DNA from: Dyella choica
Lineage (GTDB): Bacteria > Pseudomonadota > Gammaproteobacteria > Xanthomonadales > Rhodanobacteraceae
Assembly (NCBI RefSeq): GCF_003977665.1
Contig: NZ_RYYV01000025.1
Location: forward strand, 1 to 52,988
Reading direction: 5' to 3'
DNA length: 52,988 nt
Shown here: positions 34,741-42,265 of the stretch, piece by piece
Position numbering within the stretch: the first letter of the stretch is position 1
Layout of the letters: each line of letters starts with the position of its first letter
The notes under the pieces: generated by a model
Databases searched by the model: none
Told to the model about the DNA's origin: nothing
The model's input: only the letters and a program-made list of their open reading frames with translations
Made by a program: the position numbers and the translations under genes

Positions 34741-36102
34741 TCACGCTTTCGGCAAAAGTATGCTCACCTTCAAACCAGGCCGCGCATCCTCCAGCTTGAG
34801 GCTTCCTCGGTGCAGCGACACCACCGCCGCCACGATGGAAAGCCCCAGCCCATTGCCGAGCTGGCTGCGGCTGTCGTCCACCCGGAAGAATCGTTCGGTG
34901 GCGCGTGCCATGGCCTCGGCCGGAATACCGGGCCCGTTGTCCTGCACCACAATATGGGCGTCATGCTCGTCTTGCCAGGTGGAGAGGCGGATGTGCGCAG
35001 CATCGCCGGCGTACTTGAGTGCATTGTCCAGCAGATTGGCCAGCACGTTGGCCATCAGGCCCCGATCGGCGAGCACGGCGGGAGCGCCATCGATCTCCAC
35101 GCTCAGCCGCATGCCCCGCGCTTCGGCAGCGGGCTGGTAAAGCTCGACCAGGTCGTCGAGCAAGGCGGGCAGCAGCAATCGTTCGAAGCGCTGTCGCCTT
35201 ACGCCGGATTCGGCTTCGGCGATTTGCAGCAGTTTTTCAAAGACGCCGATCAGCGTATCGATTTCATCGATGACGTAGTGCGCGGCGCGCTGCCACCGCT
35301 GCGACTCGGGTGGAGGTTGCAGCGTTTCTTCCAGCGCGCCTCGAATCCGCCCCAGCGGCGTGCGCAAGTCGTGCGCAATGGTGTTGGAAACATTGCGCGC
35401 AATGTCCATCAGGCGTTCGATCTCGTCGAGCATGCGGTTGACGTCACGTGCGATATGGGCGAGTTCATCCTTGGCCCGGCCCGTTACGACGATGCGCCGG
35501 CTCAGGTTGCCGGCCGATACATCCTGCGTAGTTTGTTGAATAGCCGCCAGCCGCGCCTGCAGCTGGGTCCGGAACAATGCGGCGCCCAGCATGGCCAGCA
35601 GGAGGCCGAGCAGTCCGCCGATCGCCAGGGCGCTGAGGATCGTCTGTTCGAGCTGATGCTGCTCCTGCAGATCACGGCCGACCACCAGCAGGCTGCCGTC
35701 ACTAAAACGATGGAACAGCAAGCGGCTGGTCGAATGGCGTTCGAGGCGCTGGACTTCCATCTTGACCAGCGTGTCGTCCGCGCCGGGCCGCATTGGCCAA
35801 GCGGTAAGGTTGCCGATCAGTTTGCGTCCGTGCGAATCGAGCAGGAGGTAGACCTCCGTTTCCACGTCCTTGTCGTCGGTCAGCAATGTATGGATGGCCT
35901 GTAGCAGCGCCGTGGTTCCGCTGAGGTCATGCACTTGTTCCAGTTGGTGGGCGATCGCGACGATCTGCCGGTCGCTGTTGCGTGCCAGCGAGCCGGCGGT
36001 GCCGACATAGAACACAGCGGAGATGATGCCGATCGAAAGCAGCAGCAACAGGCCATAACCCAGTGCGAGGCGGAATACGATCGAATGGCGCAGCTCAGTC
36101 AT
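34741..36102 (-). CDS. Sensor histidine kinase (CusS/CzcS-like)
   Basis: 453 residues. Membrane helices lie at about 8-34 and 155-177, enclosing a periplasmic sensor of about 120 residues. HAMP (about 178-230) is followed by the H-box with His244 (NTIAHDLRTPLGRIR), the N-box LANLLDNALKYA, G1 DNGPGIP and G2 GNGLGLSI. It should autophosphorylate and pass phosphate to the response regulator encoded just upstream, whose gene overlaps it by eight bases. The efflux adaptor follows 96 bp downstream, so sensing the exported metal in the periplasm is the likely job. Confidence 0.93.
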   Translation of the reverse strand: MTELRHSIVFRLALGYGLLLLLSIGIISAVFYVGTAGSLARNSDRQIVAIAHQLEQVHDLSGTTALLQAIHTLLTDDKDVETEVYLLLDSHGRKLIGNLTAWPMRPGADDTLVKMEVQRLERHSTSRLLFHRFSDGSLLVVGRDLQEQHQLEQTILSALAIGGLLGLLLAMLGAALFRTQLQARLAAIQQTTQDVSAGNLSRRIVVTGRAKDELAHIARDVNRMLDEIERLMDIARNVSNTIAHDLRTPLGRIRGALEETLQPPPESQRWQRAAHYVIDEIDTLIGVFEKLLQIAEAESGVRRQRFERLLLPALLDDLVELYQPAAEARGMRLSVEIDGAPAVLADRGLMANVLANLLDNALKYAGDAAHIRLSTWQDEHDAHIVVQDNGPGIPAEAMARATERFFRVDDSRSQLGNGLGLSIVAAVVSLHRGSLKLEDARPGLKVSILLPKA

Positions 36103-36793
36103 GCGCGGTTTCGTCGCTGGCCGGCTGGATGGTGTAGCCCACGCCGCGCACGGTATGGATCAGCGCGCATGGAAAATCGCGATCCACCTTGTTGCGCAGG
36201 CGGCTCATCTGCACGTCGATGACATTGGTTTCGGGATCGAAATGGTAGCCCCACACCGCAGCCAGCAACATCTTGCGTGTGATCACCTCGCCCTGATGGC
36301 GCACCAGGTATTCCAGGAGCTGGTATTCGCGTGGCTGCAACGCAATCGGCCTGCCTGCGCGAAAGGCGCGGCGTGTGCGTGTATCCACGGATAGGTCGGC
36401 CACGTTCAACACGCTCGGATTCCCAGCCAGGAAAGCACGCCGGCCGAGCGCTTCGACGCGCGCCAGCAGTTCCTCGAAGGCGAAGGGCTTGGTGAGGTAA
36501 TCGTCGCAGCCTTCGCGCAGGCCGCGCACGCGTTCGTCGAGGCCGGCCAGCGCACTGAGCACGAGCACCGGCGTGTGGTCGTTCTGAGAGCGCAGCGAGG
36601 CGAGTACCGCAAGGCCATCGGTGCCGCCGGGCAGCATGCGATCAAGCACGATCACATCCCAGGCATGGGTGCCGGCCTGAAGCAGGCCGCTAGGACCGTC
36701 CCCACACACGGTCACGTCGTGACCCGCACGGCGTAGGCCGTCCTGGATGAAGCGAGCAGTGTGGGTGTCGTCCTCGATCAACAGGCAACGCAT
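36095..36793 (-). CDS. OmpR-family response regulator
   Basis: 232 residues from the ATG at 36793; a longer frame only adds residues from the terminator and REP region. The receiver domain has acidic Glu/Asp (IEDD, 7-9), phosphorylation site Asp51, Ser80 and Lys102. The C-terminal OmpR winged helix (about 130-225) has ALQPREYQLLEYLVRHQGEV and DVQMSRLRNKVD, ending IHTVRGVGYTIQP. With the overlapping kinase gene it forms a two-component system that probably switches on the efflux genes downstream. No strong ribosome-binding site is visible. Confidence 0.94.
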   Translation of the reverse strand: MRCLLIEDDTHTARFIQDGLRRAGHDVTVCGDGPSGLLQAGTHAWDVIVLDRMLPGGTDGLAVLASLRSQNDHTPVLVLSALAGLDERVRGLREGCDDYLTKPFAFEELLARVEALGRRAFLAGNPSVLNVADLSVDTRTRRAFRAGRPIALQPREYQLLEYLVRHQGEVITRKMLLAAVWGYHFDPETNVIDVQMSRLRNKVDRDFPCALIHTVRGVGYTIQPASDETAHD

Positions 36794-36838
36794 GCGGGCT
36801 GAGTTGGGTCCGGTAGATCCCCATAGCCTATCGCAGGC

Positions 36839-36862
36839 AAAAAAACGGGGCCGAAGCCCCGT
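36839..36862 (-). terminator. Intrinsic terminator after the glutaredoxin-rhodanese gene
   Basis: On the minus strand ACGGGGC, loop TTCG, GCCCCGT (36862-36845) is followed by seven T bases (36845-36839). It separates the fusion gene from the response regulator gene downstream. Confidence 0.88.
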
Positions 36863-36871
36863 ATCAACCGG

Positions 36872-36900
36872 GTGGGCCGGGATGGCCATCCCGGCCTATG
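36872..36900. repeat. REP-like single arm (family A), copy 5
   Basis: GTGGGCCGGGATGGCCATCC (from 36872, continuing through CCGG to 36900) is one palindromic arm of family A, between the fusion gene and its terminator. Confidence 0.75.
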
Positions 36901-36902
36901 GA

Positions 36903-37829
36903 TCAATAGCGCGGCACGCTAGAATCGATCTCAGCCGCCCAGGCATCGATGCCGCCATCCACGCTATACACCTGCGTAAAGCCGTGCGCGACGAAACGCT
37001 CCGCCACACCGCGGCTAGAAACGCCGTGGTGGCACATGAAGGCCAATGGCGTGTCCTTGGGCAGGTTGGCGAGAGCCGTGTAGCCTTCCTGTTCCAGGAT
37101 GCGCGCCTGCGGTAGCGGCGCGGCGATGGCGCGGCCCTGGGCCGGGCGCGTGTCGATTAGGGTGACATTGCCGGCGGCGAGGCGGTTTTTGAGTTCCTGC
37201 ACGCTCATCGACTGGATGCCAGTGCCGGCGCCGGGAAACTTCAGGCTGAGGCCTTCACCCTGCATGGTCGAGACCCAGTCGATCACGATGCCCTTGGCGC
37301 GCTGGGCGCTGGCCGGATCGAAATGCACTTCGATGCCGTTGGCAGTGACCACGATGTCGTGTTCGCTGGCGGGTGCGAGCTGGAAGCCGGCACTGTGGTC
37401 CGGGCCGATTTCCAGGTGCAGCGCCATGCCCTGTGCATTGGCCGTACCGGCGCGAATGGCCTCGGCGGCCTTGTCGGTGATGGTGATTTCCGGCGGCGTG
37501 CGATCCGGTGTCGCCGCGCCGAACAGCTGGTGCAGTTCACCGCTGCCGTACATTTGGCGGATGATGTCGGCGCCACCGACCAGTTCGCCGTCCACGTAGA
37601 GCTGCGGAATGGTTGGCCAGTTGCCGAATGCCTTGATGCCTTCACGGATCTCGGAATCTTCCAACACGTTGACCGTGTGGTATTCCGGCAGCAACTCGTT
37701 GAGCGTATTGGCGGCGGCGGCGGAAAAGCCGCACATCGGCTGGTAGCGGGTGCCCTTCATGAACAGCACCACGCGGTGGTCTTTCAGCAGGCTTTCGATT
37801 CGTTCGCGGGTGGCGGCTTCGAGGGACAT
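36903..37829 (-). CDS. Monothiol glutaredoxin (CGFS) fused to A-type-like and rhodanese domains
   Basis: 308 residues in three parts. Residues 1-105 are a Grx4-type monothiol glutaredoxin with CGFS at 33-36 and WPTIPQLYVDGELVGGADI. Residues 112-200 have the look of a HesB/IscA (A-type Fe-S carrier) domain (ITITDKAAEAIRAGTANAQG, then IEVHFDPASAQRAKGIVIDW), but the three cluster-binding cysteines are missing. Residues 206-305 are a rhodanese with Cys266 in CHHGVSSRGVA. The CGFS class carries 2Fe-2S clusters; the fusion suggests a role in iron-sulfur traffic linked to sulfur transfer. The role of the cysteine-free middle domain is unknown. It is an independent unit with its own terminator. Confidence 0.92.
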   Translation of the reverse strand: MSLEAATRERIESLLKDHRVVLFMKGTRYQPMCGFSAAAANTLNELLPEYHTVNVLEDSEIREGIKAFGNWPTIPQLYVDGELVGGADIIRQMYGSGELHQLFGAATPDRTPPEITITDKAAEAIRAGTANAQGMALHLEIGPDHSAGFQLAPASEHDIVVTANGIEVHFDPASAQRAKGIVIDWVSTMQGEGLSLKFPGAGTGIQSMSVQELKNRLAAGNVTLIDTRPAQGRAIAAPLPQARILEQEGYTALANLPKDTPLAFMCHHGVSSRGVAERFVAHGFTQVYSVDGGIDAWAAEIDSSVPRY

Positions 37830-37921
37830 GAGGACGGGGCTCCAGCTAAAGAAGGGGCTAATTGTAGTCCCTCCGATATGCTGGCGACGCGCTAGGGATC
37901 AAGAGCTATCGAACACGTCGC

Positions 37922-38000
37922 CGTCATTCCCGCGCAAGCGGGACTCCATCTTTGCTGTCATATCAGAGCAAAATAGGTTCCCGCTTACGCGGGAATGACG
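37922..38000. repeat. Paired palindromic repeat (family B), copy 2
   Basis: The left arm at 37922-37949 (CGTCATTCCCGCGCAAGCGG, then GACTCCAT) and the inverted right arm at 37976-38000 share outer CGTCATTCC with copy 1 at 7516. Between the arms TTTGCT and AGCAAA are also inverted. It ends four bases before the stop of the phosphoesterase gene. Confidence 0.82.
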
Positions 38001-38004
38001 CCTT

Positions 38005-38865
38005 CTAGGCGGCCGGCTGCAGCTCTTCCAGGTCGTGTTTCTTGCGCCGGGCCAGCGGCGCCAGCGCCAGCGCGGCCATGGGCGAGGGCTGGACCTGCTC
38101 ACGGCTGGCATGCCCCAGCGCGGTCGGCTGTTCGCTCCAGTGGATCAGCTCCATCGCGCCTTGCTCGTCCTCGATCAGCGCCGTGCAGTGCTCCACCCAG
38201 TCGCCGTCGTTGAGGTAGACCACGCCGTCGATGGTGCGTACCTGGCCGAAATGGATGTGGCCGCAGATATGGCCGTCAACGTTGTGCTCGCGCGCGCCGG
38301 CGGCGACGCGTTCCTCGTAGGCGCGGATATACGCCAAAGCCTTGCCGATGTGCGATTTGACGATGATCGACAGTGGCAGGTACGGCATCGCCATGCGGCG
38401 GCGCCAGGCATTGACGCGGCGGTTGCCCCAGCACACGAAGCGGTGCATGGCTTCACCCAGATGCAGCATCCAACTGCGGCCGATCTGCTCGGGGTCGTAT
38501 TCGTCGCCATGGCTCACGCGATAACGGCGGCCATCGGCGCCGACATGGATGGCATTCAGTTCGATGCGCACACCGCAGATCGACTGGCCTACCAGGCCGC
38601 GCAGGGCGCAATCGTGGTTACCGGGAATGTAGGTGACTTCAACGCCGCGACGCGCCATATCAAGCACTTCGGCGATCACGGTGCCGTGGTCAGGATGCCA
38701 CCAACGGCGGCGGCTCAGGGCTTCCAGGTCGATGATGTCGCCTACCAGATATAGCTGTTCGCACTGCAGGTTACGCAGGAAATCCAGCAGATAGGCCGCC
38801 TTGCAGTCTGGGGTGCCCAGATGGACGTCGGAAATGAAGGCGCTGCGGCAGTGAAGGGTGGCCAT
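38005..38865 (-). CDS. LpxH-like metallophosphoesterase (putative UDP-2,3-diacylglucosamine diphosphatase)
   Basis: 286 residues from the ATG at 38865, with GGGGAG eight bases upstream. Calcineurin-like metal-site motifs are in order: FISDVHLG (Asp13, His15), VGDIIDLEAL (Asp43), PGNHD (Asn83, His84), VSHGDEYD and CGHIHFG. LpxH-type enzymes cleave UDP-2,3-diacylglucosamine in lipid A synthesis. This protein is longer than E. coli LpxH (about 240 residues) and has a basic C-terminal tail; it is closer to the LpxH2-like group, whose substrate is less certain. It is divergent from the TPR-hydroxylase. Confidence 0.87.
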   Translation of the reverse strand: MATLHCRSAFISDVHLGTPDCKAAYLLDFLRNLQCEQLYLVGDIIDLEALSRRRWWHPDHGTVIAEVLDMARRGVEVTYIPGNHDCALRGLVGQSICGVRIELNAIHVGADGRRYRVSHGDEYDPEQIGRSWMLHLGEAMHRFVCWGNRRVNAWRRRMAMPYLPLSIIVKSHIGKALAYIRAYEERVAAGAREHNVDGHICGHIHFGQVRTIDGVVYLNDGDWVEHCTALIEDEQGAMELIHWSEQPTALGHASREQVQPSPMAALALAPLARRKKHDLEELQPAA

Positions 38866-39013
38866 GGCGTCACTCCCCGGTTGGTTCCCGGGAGCACAGT
38901 CTGCCGCCGAAACGTCACCGTGCGATGGCGAAATGGTTGCAAAGAGGTTGCCGCAACTCTTTTTTCCGGGAACGACGGTGTGCGATAACGCGAGCCGGGG
39001 AGGGAGGATGGCG

Positions 39014-40219
39014 ATGAACACACCTGCCGAGGCACAACTCGCACAATGGCGCCAGGCCGCGCACGCCTGCCTGGGGCGCGGTGATCTGCAGCAGGCGGGG
39101 CAGCTGTTTCAGCGTGTGCTGGAGGGAGCCCCCGACGACCTGGAAGCCTTGCAGGTGCTGGGCGCCGCGCGCCTGCTGGCGGGAGACTATTCCGCCGCTG
39201 CCCAGATGCTGCGCCAGGCCCTCATTCAGGCACCGGATCTGTTCGTGGAGCGGTTGCGGCTGGGGCTGGCGCTGGAGCAGCTCAGCCGGCCGCACGATGC
39301 CTTGGCCGCCTATTTCGGCGCCTTGCGCACGGCCCAGCAACAGGGGCGCTGGCTCAGCGATGAAACCACGGCGCCCGGTCTGCGCGAGGCGGTGAAACAT
39401 GCCATGCGCTACGTCGATGCGGGGCGGCTTGCCTGGTTCCGTCGCACGCTGGAGCCCTTGCAGCAGCGCTATGGCGTAGCCGAGATGCGGCGGGTGGAGC
39501 ACTGCCTGGAAGTCTACCTGGGCGAGCGCTCCGAACCGATTCCCGATCCGCGCCAGCGGCCCAAGTTCCTTTATTTTCCCGGCATCCCCAGCCAGCCCTA
39601 CTATCCACGCGAACGCTTTGCCTGGCTCGACTCATTGGAAGCCGCCACGGACTGGATGCGCGGGGAACTGCAAAGCGTGCTCGCGCAGGAGCAGGGCCTG
39701 GAAGCCTTTCTCGGCCCGCCGCCGCCCGGACAGTCGGAACAGGCGATGCTGAGCTCGTCAGGGCCGCGGCCGGCTGCCTGGGATGCGTATTTCTTCTACC
39801 GGCATGGCGAACGCTACGACGCGAACGCTGCAGCTTGCCCGCGCACGTCAGCGTTGTTGGACAGCCTGCCGCTGACGCGTATCCGCGGCCATGCACCGGA
39901 AACGCTGTTCTCCGTGCTGAGCCCGGGCACGCATATTCTGCCGCATACGGGCGTTACCAACGTGCGCCTGGTGACCCATCTGCCGCTGATCGTCCCGCCT
40001 GACTGTGCCTTGCGCGTGGGGCGCGAAACGCATATTTGGCAGGAAGGTCGCTGCGTGACTTTCGACGATACGTTCGAGCACGAGGCCTGGAACCGCAGCG
40101 AACAGACGCGCGCGGTGCTGATTCTCGACAGCTGGAATCCGGATCTCAGCGAGGCCGAATGTGCGGCGGTGACCGAATTGATCGGGGCAATTGGCGATTT
40201 CAACGCGGCGAGTGCGTAG
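39014..40219 (+). CDS. TPR-fused aspartyl/asparaginyl beta-hydroxylase
   Basis: 401 residues from the ATG at 39014, six bases after a GGAGGGAGG run; the ATG at 39008 is too close to it. Residues about 5-165 are TPR repeats (QQAGQLFQRVLEGAPDDLEA, LQVLGAARLLAGDYSAAAQM). The rest is the AspH fold: FFYRHGERYDANAAACPRTS, His311 (HTGVTNVRLVTHLPL), His356 (DTFEHEAWN) and Arg366, matching the two-His iron site and 2-oxoglutarate arginine of AspH. The eukaryotic enzyme also has TPRs and hydroxylates EGF domains; here the acceptor is unknown. The stop TAG lies inside a REP repeat, and a TPR-sulfotransferase converges. Confidence 0.91.
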   Translation: MNTPAEAQLAQWRQAAHACLGRGDLQQAGQLFQRVLEGAPDDLEALQVLGAARLLAGDYSAAAQMLRQALIQAPDLFVERLRLGLALEQLSRPHDALAAYFGALRTAQQQGRWLSDETTAPGLREAVKHAMRYVDAGRLAWFRRTLEPLQQRYGVAEMRRVEHCLEVYLGERSEPIPDPRQRPKFLYFPGIPSQPYYPRERFAWLDSLEAATDWMRGELQSVLAQEQGLEAFLGPPPPGQSEQAMLSSSGPRPAAWDAYFFYRHGERYDANAAACPRTSALLDSLPLTRIRGHAPETLFSVLSPGTHILPHTGVTNVRLVTHLPLIVPPDCALRVGRETHIWQEGRCVTFDDTFEHEAWNRSEQTRAVLILDSWNPDLSEAECAAVTELIGAIGDFNAASA

Positions 40220-40244
40220 GCTGGGATGGCAATCCCAGCTTACG
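40214..40244. repeat. REP-like arm (family A), copy 6, shared by two stop codons
   Basis: GCGTAGGCTGGGATGGCAAT (from 40214, continuing to 40244) is an almost perfect palindrome. Its TAG (40217-40219) is the stop of the TPR-hydroxylase on the plus strand, and its TTA (40240-40242) is the TAA stop of the TPR-sulfotransferase on the minus strand. It forms the whole gap between the two convergent genes. Confidence 0.9.
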
Positions 40245-42075
40245 AATAGCCTAGCCGCTCCATCACCGGCTGCAAGATCGGCAACACCGGTTCGAACTGT
40301 TCGCGATAAGCGTGCCAACGGTGCACCGCACGTGCGTGAATCCCTTGCGTCACTTGAGCATAGCTGGGCGTACTGATGTAAGCCTTGTTGCGCGCATGTT
40401 CGGCGAAGCGCGCCAGCGGGGCGGGATCGTCAAGCTGCAGAAAATGTCCCAGCCGCAGCACCTGCTGGTCGAAACGATTCACCACCGATTCGTAACGCCA
40501 CTCCAGCACGCGCGGCGCAAAAACTTCGACCTGGCTGGACCAGTGCTCGAACGCTCGCACATAACTGCGCGCCAACCGCTGCAGCGAACTGCACAACACC
40601 ATGAAGGCAGGGGAGCGGAATGACTGCATGTAGCAACTCATCAGCACGTCACAGGGATGGCGCAGGCAAAGAATGATGCGAGCTTCCGGAAACAGCCGCA
40701 TGATCATCGGCAGGCACAGCATGTTGAGCGGATTCTTGTCCACCAGACGACGCGTGCCCAACTCAGGCACGACCTTGCGTACCAGCCCTGCATAAACGGC
40801 CCGCAGCTGGTCGGCTTCCGGCTCGGTGAGATCGGCCAGAGCCGACGGATAGGCCTGGCCGGCCAGGCTCATGCGCTCGATCAGCTCATGGACGAAGGCG
40901 CGTTCGTCCATTGCGCAGAAATCCGGATGGGCATCCAGCATCTGTTCCAGCAGCGTGGTGCCCGAGCGTGGAAAGCCGACCACGAAGAGCGGGCTCTGTT
41001 CGCTGTGCGGTGATTTCAGCGGTGTCCAGCGCTCACGCTCGATTCGGCTCACGCAAAGATCAGCCATCTGCAACGGCTGGCTGTCCTCGGCCATCAGCTC
41101 AGGCACGATGGCGCGGGCAACGCTCAGCTGCGCTTCATGTGCGCGCCGCAAGGCTTGCCACGCATCCTGGTGACGCGCTTGCTTGTCACGGGCGGCGGCA
41201 AGGCCGAAGGCGGCCTGGGCAAATACTTCGGCATCCTCGCTTGCTGCCAGGGCGCGCTGGTAGAGTTCTGCCGCGCGTTGGCTGTCACCATGCCGCACAG
41301 CGACGGCGGCATGCGCCAGCCATGCGGCACAGGAAAGTTGGGCTTGCTCTGCGGGCAAGTCGCCTGGCGGCAATTGCGTAAGCTCGGCTTCCGCCAGGTC
41401 GAGCCGGTTTGCACGTTCATACAGCGCAGCACGCAGCGCCGTCATGCGTTGACGCATCACATAAGCCGTATCGTCCTTCGGCAACTGGGCCTGATCCAGT
41501 GCGCGTAACGCCAGATCCTGCTGGCCCAACGGGGACAGCATGCTCGCCAGGACCAATGCCTGCTCGGCCGGCTGCGGCGGCCAGTCCCCGGCATTTTCCA
41601 GCATCGCTTCCTCGCCGCTATTGTCGCCGCAGACGTGGCAGGCATGCGCGGCCTGCAAGCGCGCTTCGATGAAGTCGGGGGCGATCCGCACGGCCTCCAG
41701 TAGGGCTTCGCGGGCGGCTAGCCAGTTCTTTTGCTGCAGGTGGAGCAGGCCGAGGTTGTAATGCACGTCGGCGTGTTGCGGAGCTAGCGCGAGTGCACGC
41801 TGCAAGGCCTGCGCGGCGGTTTGCGCATCGCCCGCTTCGCGCGCGGCCAGGCCCAGATTGTTCCAGTATTCAAAAGTACGGGGTTTCAGCTGCGTTAGCC
41901 GGGTGAACAGCGGCAACGCTTCATGCAAGCGCCCGGTGGAATGAAGTGCCAGGGCGCGCAGCAGCAAGGGGGTTTCGTCATCCGGCAGTGCTTCGCCCAT
42001 GGCCAGCACGCGAGCCATGTCGCCCTCGTTGAAGGCGGCAAGCATGTCGGCTTCGGTGGATTTCGAAGAATGCAC
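40240..42075 (-). CDS. TPR-repeat sulfotransferase, 2
   Basis: 611 residues from a GTG start with GGAG about nine bases upstream; an ATG ten codons further in is the alternative. The N-terminal TPR part is long (about 1-320; RTFEYWNNLGLAAREAGDAQ, ADVHYNLGLLHLQQKNWLAA). The sulfotransferase part begins about 360, with the 5'-phosphosulfate loop VVGFPRSGTTLLEQML (365-380), Glu391, and the 3'-phosphate motif LCLRHPCDVLMSCYMQSF near 470. It is cytosolic. It is a distant relative of the enzyme at 26273. It follows receptor 3 on the same strand (191 bp, with a family C repeat between) and converges with the TPR-hydroxylase. Confidence 0.92.
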   Translation of the reverse strand: MHSSKSTEADMLAAFNEGDMARVLAMGEALPDDETPLLLRALALHSTGRLHEALPLFTRLTQLKPRTFEYWNNLGLAAREAGDAQTAAQALQRALALAPQHADVHYNLGLLHLQQKNWLAAREALLEAVRIAPDFIEARLQAAHACHVCGDNSGEEAMLENAGDWPPQPAEQALVLASMLSPLGQQDLALRALDQAQLPKDDTAYVMRQRMTALRAALYERANRLDLAEAELTQLPPGDLPAEQAQLSCAAWLAHAAVAVRHGDSQRAAELYQRALAASEDAEVFAQAAFGLAAARDKQARHQDAWQALRRAHEAQLSVARAIVPELMAEDSQPLQMADLCVSRIERERWTPLKSPHSEQSPLFVVGFPRSGTTLLEQMLDAHPDFCAMDERAFVHELIERMSLAGQAYPSALADLTEPEADQLRAVYAGLVRKVVPELGTRRLVDKNPLNMLCLPMIMRLFPEARIILCLRHPCDVLMSCYMQSFRSPAFMVLCSSLQRLARSYVRAFEHWSSQVEVFAPRVLEWRYESVVNRFDQQVLRLGHFLQLDDPAPLARFAEHARNKAYISTPSYAQVTQGIHARAVHRWHAYREQFEPVLPILQPVMERLGYS

Positions 42076-42096
42076 GCTGCGTTGCTCCGTGCGTTA

Positions 42097-42223
42097 CCCC
42101 CTCCCCTGGGTGGCAGGGGAGGGCAGGAGTGGGGTGGCACGAGCTTGCCACGAAGCTTGGATTCAGCGCGAGGTTGAGGGCTTCACCCGACCCCAACCCT
42201 CCCCTACTGCACGTAGGGGAGGG
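42097..42223. repeat. C-rich palindromic repeat pair (family C), copy 2
   Basis: Hairpins CCCCCTCCCCTGGGTGGCAG (from 42097, continuing to 42123) and CCCTCCCCTACTGCACGTAG (from 42198, continuing to 42223) flank a third hairpin, GTGGCA and TGCCAC, at 42134-42151. The right hairpin closely matches the repeat at 13955-13987. The element lies between receptor 3 and TPR-sulfotransferase 2. Confidence 0.78.
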
Positions 42224-42265
42224 AGTAAATCGCGGGACGAAGTGAAACTCGTGCAAGTGCTGGTG

